Below are positions 42,478 to 55,498 of a stretch of DNA of 64,000 nt, one piece after another. A program made the position numbers and the translations under genes. Source of the stretch: an uncultured Pseudomonadota bacterium (GTDB lineage: Bacteria > Pseudomonadota > Gammaproteobacteria > Steroidobacterales > Steroidobacteraceae); assembly GCA_903879335.1 (NCBI GenBank), contig CAIRLC010000007.1, positions 221,080 to 285,079 of the forward strand. The letters are read 5' to 3'. The notes beneath the pieces were generated by a model, which ran no database searches, had not been told where the DNA came from, and worked only from the letters and a program-made list of their open reading frames with translations. Position 1 is the first letter of the stretch; every line of letters begins with the position of its first letter.

Positions 42478-43890
42478 TTAGTCATCATCGGTTGCAGAAC
42501 CAGTGTCCATACCAAGCTCCCGCATCTTGCGGGTGAGTGTATTTCGGCCCCAACCTAAGATTTTTGCGGCGTCCTGTCGTCCACCGTGCGACTGCGATAA
42601 GGCCACACGGATTAATGTCCTTTCAAATTCCGGCAGTGCCGTATCCAATAATGGTGATCGGCCCACTTCCATCTGACGTCGTGCCCATTGTTCCAGTGCC
42701 CGCGGCCAGTCCCCCGGCGCGTCGGCTGTTGTTCCGGTCAGGTCACTGGGTATGTCGTCAACGCGGATTTCACTACCCGGCGCTGAAACTGTTAACCGGC
42801 GACAGACATTAACGAGTTGGCGGACATTGCCTTGCCAATCGGCATTCACGAGCCGTGCTTCAGCATCTGGCGTAAGGACCTTGGGTTCGGCCCCGAGCTC
42901 TTTGGCTGCAACCGCAAGGTAATGGCGCAAGAGTTCTGGGATGTCTTCGCGCCGCGCCCGTAGAGGCGGTAACACGATGCGGATCACGTTCAGACGGTGA
43001 AGCAAGTCCTCACGGAATTGGCCTTCAGAAACTCGCCCCTCAAGATTTTGGTGCGTGGCCGCTATGACACGTACGTCGACCCGCAACGGCGTGTTGCCGC
43101 CTACGCGATAGAACTCTCCTTCTGCCAGCACACGCAGTAGGCGGGTCTGCAGCTCCTTGGACATGTCACCGATTTCGTCCAAGAAAAGGGTGCCGCCGTC
43201 CGCTTGTTCAAAACGACCTCGGCGTAAGCTGTCTGCGCCGGTAAAGGCCCCGCGCTCATGTCCGAAGAGCTCTGATTCAAGCAGTTCTGGCGTGAACGCA
43301 GATGTGTTTAGGGCAATAAAAGGTTTGCTTGCCCGAGGACTGTGTCGATGGAGAGCCCGCGCCACCAACTCTTTTCCAGTGCCCGATTCGCCGTTAATGA
43401 GGACGGTCAACGCTGAGCGAGAGAGTCGACCAATCGCGCGGAACACATCCTGCATCGCCGGCGCATGGCCAAGCAGTTCGGGGATCTTGGTCGTTGTGGC
43501 ATCTGGAGTAGGCATGGGCTCTGCCTGCTGGGCCGCACGACGAACCAAATTGATGGCTTCATCGATGTCGAATGGTTTGGGTAAATATTCGAACGCTCCA
43601 CCCTGATAGACCGCGACAGCGGCATCTAAGTCTGAATGTGCCGTCATCACTATCACTGGCATTTTCGGATGAGTGATTTGTATTTCCGCGAGTAGCTTTA
43701 GGCCGCTCTTGCCCGGCATTCGGATATCGGTCACCAGCACGTCGGGCTCGTTGCTCCGCAGCGCATCGATAGCGAGTTGTGCCTCTTCAAAAATGCGTGG
43801 CTGCATACCACTCGCCTTCAGTGCTCGTTCAAGCACCCAGCGAATCGACGAGTCATCATCGACGATCCACACTTTCAACGCATCAGCCAT
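42478..43890 (-). CDS. ntrC: Nitrogen regulation response regulator NtrC (GlnG)
   Basis: A 470-residue sigma-54 activator. Receiver domain (1-120) with WIVDDDSS and VLVTDIRMPGKSG; AAA+ domain (about 145-370) with GESGTGKE (Walker A), the sigma-54-contacting GAFTGA and GTLFLDEIGD (Walker B); C-terminal Fis-type helix-turn-helix ending AAKILGWGRNTLTRKMRELGMD. The ATG at 43890 starts MADALKVWIVDDD; the open frame upstream overlaps ntrB and is rejected. It overlaps ntrB by 8 bases. Its likely target, the glnA promoter, is at 47120-47246. Confidence 0.97.
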   Translation of the reverse strand: MADALKVWIVDDDSSIRWVLERALKASGMQPRIFEEAQLAIDALRSNEPDVLVTDIRMPGKSGLKLLAEIQITHPKMPVIVMTAHSDLDAAVAVYQGGAFEYLPKPFDIDEAINLVRRAAQQAEPMPTPDATTTKIPELLGHAPAMQDVFRAIGRLSRSALTVLINGESGTGKELVARALHRHSPRASKPFIALNTSAFTPELLESELFGHERGAFTGADSLRRGRFEQADGGTLFLDEIGDMSKELQTRLLRVLAEGEFYRVGGNTPLRVDVRVIAATHQNLEGRVSEGQFREDLLHRLNVIRIVLPPLRARREDIPELLRHYLAVAAKELGAEPKVLTPDAEARLVNADWQGNVRQLVNVCRRLTVSAPGSEIRVDDIPSDLTGTTADAPGDWPRALEQWARRQMEVGRSPLLDTALPEFERTLIRVALSQSHGGRQDAAKILGWGRNTLTRKMRELGMDTGSATDDD

Positions 43891-44956
43891 GGGTTTCTCC
43901 GTCGAGGGGCAGCAGCAGCGTGAAGACCGTGCGGCCGGGTCGGCTGTCAAATTCAATGAGGCCGCGATGGCGATTGGCCAGATCTTGGGCAACTGCGAGG
44001 CCGAGTCCGTTGCCATCCGGGCGGCTCGTCACCAGTGGATAGAAAATCTTATCGGCGTATTCTGCGGGCACGCCGGGACCGTCATCTTCGAATTCGATAC
44101 TCGCAATGACTCGATGGCGTCGTGCACCAATCGTTGCGCCGATTAGAGCGCGAGTTCTAAGAATGATGCATCCTTCGGCTCCAACCGCTTGGATCGCATT
44201 CCGTCCAAGGTTCAACATCGTTTGGATGATTTGGTCTCGGTCTACGTAGAGCGATGGCAGACTTGGATCGTAGTCCCGGACTATTTTTACGGCCGCTGGA
44301 GCGTCAGTGACTAACAGTCGGTAGACGTGCTCGACGAGTTCGTGCGGATTAATTTCAACTTTTCGCGGTAACCCACCTGGCCCAAGCAAATTGTCCACGA
44401 GCGCGCGGAGTCGATCGGCTTCGCGAATAATCAGGTCGGTATATTCTCGCAGGTTATCAGCAGGGAGCTGCCTTTCGAGCAACTGCGCAGCGCCGCGTAA
44501 CCCGCCAAGCGGATTTTTGATTTCGTGCGCTAACTGACGAACCATGAGGCGATTTCCGTCCAATTGCGCCAGCAAAGCCGTTTCGCGGTTGATGCGCTGC
44601 TGACGCGTTGTATCAGCGAACTCAAGCAGCACAGTGGCGCCTTCGATTAACGTGGCGAAGCAGTCAACTGTGTGGTCACTGTCGTCACGCAGCACCGATT
44701 GAATTTTGAGATGCCGATGCGCGATAGGCTCCCCAGCGTCACGGCAGCGAGCAACGAGTAATGTGAGAGTCGTCGGTTCGCGGACAAACGAGGCCAGATT
44801 CTGTCCGCAGGCCTGATTGACGCCGACGGCCAAGAGGGTCTGTGCGGCTGCATTCAGATAGCCAATGAGGTTGTTGCGATCGATCACCACCACTGCCGTA
44901 GACAGGCTGTCGAGATGAGGCGGCAGCACCCCCGGTACCGCAGCCATTAGTGGCAA
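43883..44956 (-). CDS. ntrB: Nitrogen regulation sensor kinase NtrB (GlnL)
   Basis: A 357-residue soluble kinase. A PAS domain (about 12-110; VVVIDRNNLIGYLNAAAQTLL) precedes RQLAHEIKNPLGGLRGAAQLLERQL, whose histidine near 142 is phosphorylated, and the ATPase core (NLGRNAIQAV, EDDGPGVP, RPDGNGLGLAVA). In the known system PII protein controls whether it phosphorylates or dephosphorylates NtrC. No membrane helix is present, as expected. Overlap with ntrC implies coupled translation. Confidence 0.96.
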   Translation of the reverse strand: MPLMAAVPGVLPPHLDSLSTAVVVIDRNNLIGYLNAAAQTLLAVGVNQACGQNLASFVREPTTLTLLVARCRDAGEPIAHRHLKIQSVLRDDSDHTVDCFATLIEGATVLLEFADTTRQQRINRETALLAQLDGNRLMVRQLAHEIKNPLGGLRGAAQLLERQLPADNLREYTDLIIREADRLRALVDNLLGPGGLPRKVEINPHELVEHVYRLLVTDAPAAVKIVRDYDPSLPSLYVDRDQIIQTMLNLGRNAIQAVGAEGCIILRTRALIGATIGARRHRVIASIEFEDDGPGVPAEYADKIFYPLVTSRPDGNGLGLAVAQDLANRHRGLIEFDSRPGRTVFTLLLPLDGETHG

Positions 44957-44975
44957 TTCCGTAAGTAGAGGTCGA

Positions 44976-45542
44976 TTACCGAGGCATTTTTAACAGCGGG
45001 CCGACCGGCGGCGTTAAGCGCGACGCCTGCTTCACAAAAAAGGTAATCGCTGACGAGGACGCTTGCTGTTGTCCTTCGGCATTCAGGACTATGACTTTGA
45101 GCTCGTGCGTTCCCCGCGGCGCGTTCAGCGATAAGGTTGTTGCACCGTGAGCATCGACGCGTTGTCCATCCAGTTGGAACCAGATGGTGTGACCTGGGGC
45201 AAGCGTAGGCGTTAGTTGGGCAATGCATTCGACACTACCGCCAGAGTCAAACAGCGAAGCACCATCGGTTGGCTGCACGATTTCGATGGTTGAATAGATG
45301 ACCGGGTGCGTCGTGCTCGCTGACTGTGGCGATGCGCGCCCGGCAGGCACGGGCGGGTTAATGCTTGAAGGAGCGCCCAACTCGACGGCGACGCTGCCCT
45401 CAACGGGCCGGTCTGACCAGTGCGTAACCCCTTGCGCATCGATCCATCGATAGAGCGTAGCCGCCTGCCCTGACCCAATAGCCGTAGCGGCGAGCGCTGC
45501 CGCCAGTAGACGGTGAAGCAGGGCAGTGAGTCGTTTAGGCAT
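44976..45542 (-). CDS. DUF4124-domain exported protein
   Basis: A 188-residue protein with an N-terminal signal peptide (about 1-28) followed by a DUF4124 segment ATLYRWIDAQGVTHWSDRPV. The middle is Pro/Ser-rich and the C-terminal half forms a beta-rich domain resembling an Ig-like fold (AHGATTLSLNAPRGTHELKVIVLN). Genes of this type are commonly found between glnA and ntrB in gammaproteobacteria, with unknown function. It is 19 bases upstream of ntrB, so co-transcribed. Confidence 0.85.
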   Translation of the reverse strand: MPKRLTALLHRLLAAALAATAIGSGQAATLYRWIDAQGVTHWSDRPVEGSVAVELGAPSSINPPVPAGRASPQSASTTHPVIYSTIEIVQPTDGASLFDSGGSVECIAQLTPTLAPGHTIWFQLDGQRVDAHGATTLSLNAPRGTHELKVIVLNAEGQQQASSSAITFFVKQASRLTPPVGPLLKMPR

Positions 45543-45617
45543 GTCATCAGCATAGCCCTCGGCTGCTCTGGTGACAAAATTCCTCGAGGCGTAAGCATTC
45601 CCTGCAATTTAGGAATG

Positions 45618-45647
45618 CGAGGGGTCCGGATGACTCCGGACCCCTCG
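45618..45647 (-). terminator. Hairpin terminator after glnA
   Basis: A perfect 13-bp GC-rich stem (45618-45630 with 45635-45647) and a 4-base loop lie 8 bases after the glnA stop. Only a weak U-rich stretch follows, so partial read-through into the DUF4124-ntrBC genes is possible. Confidence 0.75.
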
Positions 45648-45654
45648 TTAGCCA

Positions 45655-47067
45655 TTAGAGGCTGTAGTACATATCGAATTCGACCGGATGGGTCGTCATG
45701 CGCAGACGCGTGACTTCCTGCATCTTCAAGGCGATGTAGGCATCAATCACGTCATCTGTGAACACGCCACCGCGGGTGAGGAACTCACGATCCTTATCCA
45801 AGGCCTCGAGCGCCATGTCCAAGGAATGGCACACGGTTGGAATGTGCTTGGCCTCTTCTGGCTCCAGATCGTAGAGATCCTTGTCAGCCGGATCGCCCGG
45901 GTGAATCTTGTTCTGAATGCCATCCAGGCCCGCCATCATCATCGCCGCGAACGCAAAGTACGGATTCGCAGTCGAGTCCGGGAAACGAACTTCGATGCGG
46001 CGCGCCTTCGGGCTCGGCACGAACGGGATGCGGATCGACGCGGAGCGGTTACGCGCCGAGTAGGCCAACATCACTGGCGCCTCAAAGCCTGGGACCAAGC
46101 GCTTGTAGCTGTTCGTCGATGCATTGGTGAATGCATTGAGCGCGCGGGCGTGCTTGATGATGCCGCCGATGTAATACAGGCAGGTTTCCGACAGGCCCGC
46201 GTAGGCATCGCCTGCAAAGATGTTCTTGCCATCTTTCACGAGCGACTGGTGCACGTGCATACCGCTGCCGTTGTCACCCACGAGCGGCTTCGGCATGAAC
46301 GTCGCCGTCTTGCCATAGTTGTGCGCGACGTTGAGGATCGCGTACTTCAGGATCTGGACTTCGTCCGCCTTCTTAACCAGCGTGTTGGCGCCGACGCCAA
46401 TTTCACACTGGCCACCGGTTGCGACTTCGTGGTGATGCACTTCGACAACGAGGCCCATGTCGGCCATTGCGCCACACATCGCGCCGCGAATTTCGTGGAA
46501 GCCGTCAACCGGCGGGACAGGGAAGTAACCACCCTTCACGCCAGGACGATGGCCTCGGTTACCCTCTGGGTAATCCGTGTTGCTGTTCCAACCACCCTGC
46601 ACCGAATTCACGGCGTGGGAAGCCGAGTGCATTTCAGTCGACCATTTAACGTCGTCGAAAACAAAGAACTCGTTCTCTGGCCCGAACAGCGCCGTGTCAG
46701 CGATGCCCGTGCTCTTCAAATAGGCTTCCGCGCGCTTCGCGAGCGAGCGAGGGTCACGCTCATAGCCCTGCATCGTGGCCGGCTCGATGACGTCGCAGCG
46801 GATGTTGACCGTCGCTTCTTCAAAGAATGGGTCGAGGATTGCGGTCGACGCGTCTGGCATGAGAATCATGTCTGACTCGTTGATGCCCTTCCAGCCAGCG
46901 ATCGATGAGCCATCGAACATCTTGCCGTCGACAAAGAACTCTTCATTCACATAACGGGCCGGGACAGTGACGTGCTGCTCCTTACCCTTCGTGTCGGTGA
47001 AACGCAGATCCGCGTAGCGAACCTCGTTATCCTTAATTAACTTCACCACATCGGCAGCAGTCGTCAT
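45655..47067 (-). CDS. glnA: Glutamine synthetase type I
   Basis: A 470-residue dodecameric enzyme that joins ammonia and glutamate. [39 protein letters not shown] catalytic loop ([16 protein letters not shown]) and [11 protein letters not shown] are diagnostic. The C-terminal [15 protein letters not shown] carries the tyrosine that is adenylylated when nitrogen is plentiful, so it is the GSI-beta regulated type. The ATG at 47067 has a GGAGGT ribosome site and is preferred over the earlier in-frame codon at 47091. Its promoter is sigma-54-dependent by sequence. Confidence 0.98.
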   Translation of the reverse strand: MTTAADVVKLIKDNEVRYADLRFTDTKGKEQHVTVPARYVNEEFFVDGKMFDGSSIAGWKGINESDMILMPDASTAILDPFFEEATVNIRCDVIEPATMQGYERDPRSLAKRAEAYLKSTGIADTALFGPENEFFVFDDVKWSTEMHSASHAVNSVQGGWNSNTDYPEGNRGHRPGVKGGYFPVPPVDGFHEIRGAMCGAMADMGLVVEVHHHEVATGGQCEIGVGANTLVKKADEVQILKYAILNVAHNYGKTATFMPKPLVGDNGSGMHVHQSLVKDGKNIFAGDAYAGLSETCLYYIGGIIKHARALNAFTNASTNSYKRLVPGFEAPVMLAYSARNRSASIRIPFVPSPKARRIEVRFPDSTANPYFAFAAMMMAGLDGIQNKIHPGDPADKDLYDLEPEEAKHIPTVCHSLDMALEALDKDREFLTRGGVFTDDVIDAYIALKMQEVTRLRMTTHPVEFDMYYSL

Positions 47068-47119
47068 TGCAAACCTCCAGTTAAGCAGCAATGCCAGAAA
47101 CGAATAGTTAGCTTCTCAG

Positions 47120-47135
47120 TGCAGGAACCGTGCCA
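47120..47135 (-). promoter_or_regulatory. Sigma-54 promoter of glnA
   Basis: The minus strand reads TGGCACGGTTCCTGCA, matching the -24/-12 consensus with GG and GC separated by exactly 10 bases. Transcription would start about 10-12 bases downstream, leaving a leader of about 40 bases before the glnA ATG. Confidence 0.85.
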
Positions 47136-47198
47136 CGCACCGAAAAAGAGCAAAATCAGGATCTTAGAGGTTTAGCGCGTCGTCCACGTCATCAAGAT

Positions 47199-47219
47199 TG
47201 CGCGCTTTTGGTGCGCGCA
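47199..47219 (-). promoter_or_regulatory. NtrC-like binding site, promoter-proximal
   Basis: A perfect 7-bp inverted repeat (TGCGCGC and GCGCGCA) around a 7-base centre containing TTTTGGT, which includes one good NtrC half-site (TGGTGC). It sits about 75 bases upstream of the sigma-54 promoter. Confidence 0.6.
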
Positions 47220-47229
47220 CGGATTAGCT

Positions 47230-47246
47230 TGCTCCGTTTTGGTGCA
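47230..47246 (-). promoter_or_regulatory. NtrC-like binding site, promoter-distal
   Basis: TGCTCCGTTTTGGTGCA is a 17-base dyad matching the NtrC consensus (TGCACC-N5-GGTGCA) with one mismatch. Its half-site is 31 bases from the corresponding one in the proximal site, about three helical turns, as expected for cooperative binding by an enhancer protein. Confidence 0.75.
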
Positions 47247-47247
47247 A

Positions 47248-48882
47248 TCAGATGACGGGGGCGGCGAACTTTGCCCTGAGAACCTTCTTGTCTAGTTTAC
47301 CTGTTGCGCCGAGCGGCATCTCGTCAACGAAGCGAACTTCATCGGGTATCCACCAGTTGGCGATCTTGCCCTTGAGGTAATCCAAGAACTCCTGCGCCGT
47401 CGCGGTTTGGCCTGGTCGAAGCTTCACGACCAGCAAGGGGCGCTCCCGCCACTTCGGATGCGGCATGGCGACCACTGCGGCCATGAGTGCTTTGGGGTGT
47501 CCTGAGGCGATATTTTCGATCTCGACCGAACTGATCCATTCACCGCCTGACTTGATGAGATCTTTGGATCGGTCGGTGATTTGCAGGTACCCCTGCGGAT
47601 CAACCGTACCGATATCGCCGGTATCAAAATAGCCCTCGGCGTCCACGGCGGGCTTGTCGTCGCGGAAGTAACTCTGAATGATCGATGGTCCCGAGACCAT
47701 GATATGTCCGGGTGCCGTGCCGTCATGGGGCTGGCGGTCGCCGTTTTCCGCCGTGATTTTGAGGTCTACTCCAAAAGGTACTCGGCCTTGCTTCAGGTTA
47801 TAGGCCATTCGGGTTGCCTCGTCGGGCTCCCCAAGGGAAACGGGCAAGGGTCCTGAAATGGTGCCAATGGGTGACATTTCGGTCATCCCCCAAGCATGCA
47901 GCACCTCTACGCCATGACCGTCCCGGAAGCCCCTAATCAGGGCCTCGGTACAGGCACTACCGCCTATCGCGACGCGCTTTAGGGTCGACAGACGCAAATT
48001 GTTCTCGCTCAGAAAGTCGAATAACAATTGCCAGACTGTAGGGACCGCAGCCGTAAACGTGACGCCCTCAGATTCCAAGAGTTCGTAGACCGATGCACCA
48101 TCCAAACGTGCACCAGGCAGTACCAGCTTTGAACCTGCGGCCGCTGCAATGAAGGGTAATCCCCAAGCGTTGACATGGAACATTGGCACGACAGAGAGCA
48201 AGGTGTCTCGTGCGGAAAGCCCGAGGAAGTCTCTCTGGCCGCTGACCAAGGTATGCAGAATCTGAGACCGGTGTGAATATTGGACGCCTTTGGGATTGCC
48301 GGTCGTTCCCGAGGTGTAGCACAGCGCTGCGGGCGTCCGTTCTGGAAATTGCCCCCAAGCGGCGAGGCTAGGATCGGCCTCTGCGATCCACGTTTCGTAG
48401 TCGATGGCGTTCGCGGGAAGGGCAGGGACCTCACTGGAATCCCCTAAATAAATAACCTTTTCAACGCCCGGACAGTGCGGCAGTAGGCGTTCGAGCTGCG
48501 CCCTGAAAATGGGGTCCGCAAAAATCCACCGGTCATCGGCGTGATTGATCATGTAGATCAATTGGTCATCAAAAAGGCGCGGATTCAGCGTATGGCAAAC
48601 CGCGCCATAACCCATGACGCCGTACCAGGTTTCCACGTGGCGGATAGAGTTCATGGCGAGGGTGCCGATCCGGGTCCCTCTGGTGATTCCGTGCGCAGAC
48701 AGCCCAACAGAGACCTGTCGCGCTCGGCGCGCAACCGTCGCCCAATTGCTTCGGCCTATTGAGCCGTCGGCAAGTCGGCCGACCACCTCACGGGTGGAGT
48801 GCCATCGCTCAGCATGGACGATGAGGCGGTCCACGGTCATTTCCCAACGCTGCATCAGGTCAGGTTCGAAGACGCTATCCAT
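47248..48882 (-). CDS. Fatty acid-CoA ligase (long/medium-chain type)
   Basis: A 544-residue AMP-forming acyl-CoA synthetase. [19 protein letters not shown] (about residue 190) is the AMP/phosphate loop, [15 protein letters not shown] sequence [10 protein letters not shown] binds adenylate, and [39 protein letters not shown] and the final [14 protein letters not shown] complete the fold with the thioester-forming lysine. It resembles the FadD3/AlkK-like medium-to-long-chain group; the acyl specificity is not certain. Divergent from glyQ. Its stop lies next to the distal NtrC-like site. Confidence 0.92.
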   Translation of the reverse strand: MDSVFEPDLMQRWEMTVDRLIVHAERWHSTREVVGRLADGSIGRSNWATVARRARQVSVGLSAHGITRGTRIGTLAMNSIRHVETWYGVMGYGAVCHTLNPRLFDDQLIYMINHADDRWIFADPIFRAQLERLLPHCPGVEKVIYLGDSSEVPALPANAIDYETWIAEADPSLAAWGQFPERTPAALCYTSGTTGNPKGVQYSHRSQILHTLVSGQRDFLGLSARDTLLSVVPMFHVNAWGLPFIAAAAGSKLVLPGARLDGASVYELLESEGVTFTAAVPTVWQLLFDFLSENNLRLSTLKRVAIGGSACTEALIRGFRDGHGVEVLHAWGMTEMSPIGTISGPLPVSLGEPDEATRMAYNLKQGRVPFGVDLKITAENGDRQPHDGTAPGHIMVSGPSIIQSYFRDDKPAVDAEGYFDTGDIGTVDPQGYLQITDRSKDLIKSGGEWISSVEIENIASGHPKALMAAVVAMPHPKWRERPLLVVKLRPGQTATAQEFLDYLKGKIANWWIPDEVRFVDEMPLGATGKLDKKVLRAKFAAPVI

Positions 48883-49004
48883 ACTCTTTAGCCTCAGGGT
48901 CCGCTATGCGATGCGACCGAAGAAGATACCCGAAGGTCAGGGCAATTTGCTCCGCTATAATTAGTCTTTTTACGCCGGGAAGCCGGCATGTCAGAGAGGC
49001 GACC

Positions 49005-49970
49005 ATGCCCCGTTCACCGACCGGACAGAAGCCGCGCACCTTCCAAGACCTCATTTTTGCGTTGCAGAAATATTGGGCGGATCAAGGGTGTGTATTGGTG
49101 CAACCCTATGACATGGAAGTGGGCGCTGGCACCTTTCATACCGCTACATTTTTGCGCTCCGTTGGACCAGAGCCTTGGAGCGCGGCCTATGTGCAGCCGT
49201 CACGACGCCCGACCGATGGCCGCTACGGCGACAACCCGTTTCGCCTGCAGCGGTACTACCAGTTCCAAGTTGCGATCAAACCGTCGCCACCGAACTTCAT
49301 TGACCTATACCTCGGTTCTCTTGCTGCGCTAGGCTTTGATCCCCTCACGCACGATATTCGTTTTGTTGAGGACAACTGGGAATCGCCAACATTGGGTGCT
49401 TGGGGTCTAGGTTGGGAAGTGTGGCTCAACGGCATGGAAGTCACTCAGTTCACTTACTTCCAGCAGGCCGGTGGACTCGATTGCCGCCCGGTCATGGGCG
49501 AAATCACATACGGTCTTGAGCGCTTAGCGATGTACCTACAAGGGGTCGAGAGTGTTTATGACCTTGTGTGGGCCGACGGCCCACTAGGCCGCGTCACCTA
49601 CGGGGACGTGTATCACCAGAATGAAGTCGAGCAGTCCAAATACAACTTTGAGCATGCGGATATCGACGAACTGTTTAGACAATTCGATGCCCACGAGCGT
49701 GAATGTCAGAAACTATTGGATATTCCGCTGCCATTACCGGCGTACGAAAAAATGTTGAAGAGTTCCCATACATTCAATTTACTCGATGCTCGGCGAGCGA
49801 TTTCCGTCACAGAACGGCAGCGTTATATCTTACGTGTACGGACATTAGCGCGAGGCGTGGCCGAGGCGTACTACAAGAGCCGTGAGGCGCTTGGTTTCCC
49901 TATGCTCAAGTCCGTTATTCCACGCGTAGATCCGCCGTTAGACCCGCAGGTCACCGGGAGTCACGCATGA
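49005..49970 (+). CDS. glyQ: Glycyl-tRNA synthetase alpha subunit
   Basis: A 321-residue class II synthetase subunit that with GlyS charges tRNA-Gly in an alpha2beta2 enzyme. [39 protein letters not shown] and [24 protein letters not shown] are family signatures, and [20 protein letters not shown] is the catalytic region. The ATG at 49005 with a GAGAGG ribosome site gives the usual length; the upstream open frame is rejected. glyS starts inside its last 4 bases. Confidence 0.97.
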   Translation: MPRSPTGQKPRTFQDLIFALQKYWADQGCVLVQPYDMEVGAGTFHTATFLRSVGPEPWSAAYVQPSRRPTDGRYGDNPFRLQRYYQFQVAIKPSPPNFIDLYLGSLAALGFDPLTHDIRFVEDNWESPTLGAWGLGWEVWLNGMEVTQFTYFQQAGGLDCRPVMGEITYGLERLAMYLQGVESVYDLVWADGPLGRVTYGDVYHQNEVEQSKYNFEHADIDELFRQFDAHERECQKLLDIPLPLPAYEKMLKSSHTFNLLDARRAISVTERQRYILRVRTLARGVAEAYYKSREALGFPMLKSVIPRVDPPLDPQVTGSHA

Positions 49971-52099
49971 AGACCCGAGACCTGCTGATCGAAATAGGCA
50001 CCGAAGAACTCCCGCCGAAGTCGCTGTTAAATCTGGCCGATGCGTTTGCCCAAGGCATCTTGGGTGGCTTAGAAGCCGCTGGAATTACTCACGGAGCGAT
50101 GAAGCGCTTTGCGGCACCTCGACGCATCGCCGTACTCGTCCAAAAGGTTATCGAACAGCAGCCTGACCAAGAGATCAAAAGAAAGGGTCCGCCAATCTCT
50201 GCCGCTTTTGCTAAAGATGGCACACCCACACGGGCGGCAACTGCCTTTGCGGAAAGTTGCGGCACTACGGTGGATGCGCTTGGTCGGATCGCAGAAGCGA
50301 AAGGTGAATTCCTATTCCACACAGGCATCAGAAGCGGAGCGTCGACGGCATCGCTGCTGGCGGATATCGCTCGCGCCTCGCTTGATAAATTGCCCATCGC
50401 CAAGCGGATGCGTTGGGGAAGTGGAACGGCTGAGTTCGTGCGGCCGGTCCATTGGATTGTCTTTCTGTTCGGAAAAGACATTATTCCGGCCGAGATTCTC
50501 AGCATATCGACTGGACGCCACACGCGCGGCCATCGATTCATGGCACCTCAGGACATTTCGTTATCGTCTCCCTCTAGTTATGTCACCCGCTTAGAGACAT
50601 CAGGGCGCGTGCTCGTCGACTTTGAGCAGCGCCGCGACACCATTCGACAGGGCGTTATTGCCTTGGCGGAGCGCCATGGCGGAGTGGCCATCATTGGCCA
50701 GGCTTTATTAGATGAGGTGACGTCTCTCGTCGAGTGGCCAGAACCCATCGCCGGCCAGTTTGAGGAACGATTCCTCGCATTGCCGCGGGAAGTGTTGATC
50801 GCCACCTTACAAGATCACCAACGCTATTTTCCCGTAGAAGATCATCAGGGAAGGTTGACGTCTCGATTCATCACCGTCGCCAATGTGACCAGTCGGGCGC
50901 CGGGTGAAGTGGTGCGCGGTAACGAACGCGTCGTTCGTCCACGACTGTCTGATGCCGCTTTTTTCTGGGAGCAAGATCGACGGTCACCACTCGCCGCCAG
51001 GATGGAGCAACTCAAGGCGGTTACTTTCCAAGCACAGCTGGGTTCGTATCACGCTCGCAGTGTTCGGATCCATCGGCTTGCTCGATTGCTCGCCACGCAA
51101 TTGGGCGCTGACGTTGAATTGGCCGGTCGCGCCGCTGATCTTGCGAAGTGCGATCTATTGACGGGTCTAGTCGGCGAATTTCCTGAACTGCAGGGCACGA
51201 TGGGTACGTATTACGCGCATGCCGATGGTGAGTCGCCGGCGGTGGCGATTGCGATTGGCGAGCAATATCTCCCTCGATTCGCGGGTGACGTTTTACCCAC
51301 CACTCCCGTTGGAACCGTTCTCGCTATCGCGGACAAACTGGACACCATCGTTGGCGCGTTTGCGATCGGTCAAAAACCAACCGGCGCGAAAGATCCTTTC
51401 GCGGTGCGTCGCGCCACGCTCGGGCTGTTGCGGATTGTGTTGGAAGGCCATCTGAGCGTCGACCTGCCAGCCTTGGTTGCCTTGTCGTATGAATCGACAG
51501 CAGCCGACTTGGCGGCGAATGCCAAGCCACGCGCGGAAGGTCAAAAGCCGGCGGCCGCTCCACCGGCGACGGAAACCATCGTCACTGAAGTCTGCGGCTA
51601 TGCATTCGAGCGACTGCGATCGGTTTACCTGGAGTCAGGTTCCGGAATCACCAGCGAGATGTTCGATGCGGTACTCGATCGCCATCCGGTATCGCCCATT
51701 GATTTCGATGCTCGACTCAAGGCGCTGGCGGAATTCCTCAAGATGGACGGCGCAACCGCGCTCACTGGCGCGAATAAGCGCATCGCCAATATATTGCGCA
51801 AGTCTGGCGTTCCGGCCGATCTTTCCGTGGTGGATAGTCTTTGTGAAATGGATGCAGAACGCGCGTTGGCATCTGCGCTGCGGGAAGTCACGCCCCGGGC
51901 ACAGTTGCGGATCGATGCTCGCGATTATCTGGGTGCGCTGACGGAGTTATCCACGTTGCGTCCAATGGTAGATGCGTTTTTCGATGGCGTCATGGTGAAT
52001 GCGGACGACCCAGTCGTTCGCCGTAATCGGTTAGCGCTGTTGGCGTCGGTCCAACATCTATTCTTGGCGATCGCGGACCTATCTCGGTTACCTGGTTAG
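49967..52099 (+). CDS. glyS: Glycyl-tRNA synthetase beta subunit
   Basis: A 710-residue partner of Gly[18 protein letters not shown] at the N-terminus, [16 protein letters not shown]-type motif ([16 protein letters not shown]) and the C-terminal [13 protein letters not shown] [23 protein letters not shown] are diagnostic. It contains an HD-like domain and anticodon-binding region. Overlaps glyQ by 4 bases. A hairpin follows at 52104-52127. Confidence 0.97.
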   Translation: MKTRDLLIEIGTEELPPKSLLNLADAFAQGILGGLEAAGITHGAMKRFAAPRRIAVLVQKVIEQQPDQEIKRKGPPISAAFAKDGTPTRAATAFAESCGTTVDALGRIAEAKGEFLFHTGIRSGASTASLLADIARASLDKLPIAKRMRWGSGTAEFVRPVHWIVFLFGKDIIPAEILSISTGRHTRGHRFMAPQDISLSSPSSYVTRLETSGRVLVDFEQRRDTIRQGVIALAERHGGVAIIGQALLDEVTSLVEWPEPIAGQFEERFLALPREVLIATLQDHQRYFPVEDHQGRLTSRFITVANVTSRAPGEVVRGNERVVRPRLSDAAFFWEQDRRSPLAARMEQLKAVTFQAQLGSYHARSVRIHRLARLLATQLGADVELAGRAADLAKCDLLTGLVGEFPELQGTMGTYYAHADGESPAVAIAIGEQYLPRFAGDVLPTTPVGTVLAIADKLDTIVGAFAIGQKPTGAKDPFAVRRATLGLLRIVLEGHLSVDLPALVALSYESTAADLAANAKPRAEGQKPAAAPPATETIVTEVCGYAFERLRSVYLESGSGITSEMFDAVLDRHPVSPIDFDARLKALAEFLKMDGATALTGANKRIANILRKSGVPADLSVVDSLCEMDAERALASALREVTPRAQLRIDARDYLGALTELSTLRPMVDAFFDGVMVNADDPVVRRNRLALLASVQHLFLAIADLSRLPG

Positions 52100-52103
52100 G
52101 GTC

Positions 52104-52127
52104 TCAGGCCTCCCCTCGGAGGCCTGA
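52104..52127 (+). terminator. Hairpin terminator after glyS
   Basis: A perfect 10-bp stem (52104-52113 with 52118-52127) and a 4-base loop lie 4 bases after the glyS stop; no strong U-run follows. Confidence 0.65.
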
Positions 52128-52164
52128 CATTGCCTCTGCCTAGTTTTGCTCTAGACTCTGCGTC

Positions 52165-52872
52165 ATGCAATCGCTTCGCTCGTTCTTCTACACAACCTTT
52201 TTTTTCGCGGCTTCCCTGCTGTTTGGTTTGGTGATTTTTTGCGCAGGGTTACTACCGTATCGAACGCGCTACTCGTTGGCGCGAGGTTGGGCGCACACCG
52301 GCTTGTGGGGCGTACGCGTGTTTTGTGGCCTGGATTACATCGTTGAGGGGACCGAACACATCCCGCCCGGAAGCCATATTTCGTATTGGCGGCACTCCTC
52401 GGCTTGGGAGACGATGGCCCAGGCGCTAATCTTTCCACCGCAAGCTTGGGTACTGAAACGCGAAATACTGTGGATCCCGCTCGTTGGCTGGGCCACGATG
52501 GTGCTGAAGCCGATTGCCATTAATCGAAAGGCCCAGTCGGCTGCCGTCAATCAGGTGGTGACCCAGGGCGCCGCTCGAATTGCGGAAGGGATCTGGGTCC
52601 TCATTTTCCCTGAAGGCACACGGATGGGCGTAGGCGAACGTCGCCGTTATGGTCTGTCGGGAGCGCTACTCGCGACCCAGACCGGCGCCAAAATTATTCC
52701 GGTTGCCCATAACGCGGGGCGATATTGGGGACGTCGCGGATTATTGAAGAAGCCTGGCACGGTGCGGGTTGTGATTGGGCCTGCGATCGATACGCTGGGC
52801 CGCGACCCGCGCGAAGTGTCGGATGAAGCGCGCGCGTGGATTGATGCCAAAGTGGCCGAACTCGGCGGATGA
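52165..52872 (+). CDS. plsC: 1-acyl-sn-glycerol-3-phosphate acyltransferase
   Basis: A 235-residue membrane-bound acyltransferase that makes phosphatidate. After an N-terminal hydrophobic segment (about 8-30) the acyltransferase motif reads YWRHSSAWET: His-x4-Glu instead of His-x4-Asp, a variant I believe occurs in pseudomonad-type relatives. The second motif is IFPEGTRMG (about 150). Lysophosphatidate substrate is inferred from family. It is located between glyS and gyrB, as in Pseudomonas. Convergent with gyrB, with a terminator between them. Confidence 0.87.
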   Translation: MQSLRSFFYTTFFFAASLLFGLVIFCAGLLPYRTRYSLARGWAHTGLWGVRVFCGLDYIVEGTEHIPPGSHISYWRHSSAWETMAQALIFPPQAWVLKREILWIPLVGWATMVLKPIAINRKAQSAAVNQVVTQGAARIAEGIWVLIFPEGTRMGVGERRRYGLSGALLATQTGAKIIPVAHNAGRYWGRRGLLKKPGTVRVVIGPAIDTLGRDPREVSDEARAWIDAKVAELGG

Positions 52873-52883
52873 CGCCGCGCAAC

Positions 52884-52912
52884 ATAGGCCGCCACCGATG
52901 ATGGCGGCCTAT
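52884..52912. terminator. Bidirectional terminator between plsC and gyrB
   Basis: A perfect 11-bp stem (52884-52894 with 52902-52912) and 7-base loop lie in the 45-base gap between two convergent genes. Confidence 0.75.
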
Positions 52913-52917
52913 ACTGT

Positions 52918-55443
<2,526 letters not shown>

Positions 55444-55498
55444 CTAGATAGTCACCGTTTCTGCTACAGACCTTTGGCTAATTGGGATGCCGGCACGA

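Noticed and set aside
45688..46875. Long open frame (395 codons) opposite glnA
   Set aside because: It is the antisense shadow of a highly conserved gene; its product is Arg/His-rich with no family features, and its openness follows from the codon bias of glnA.
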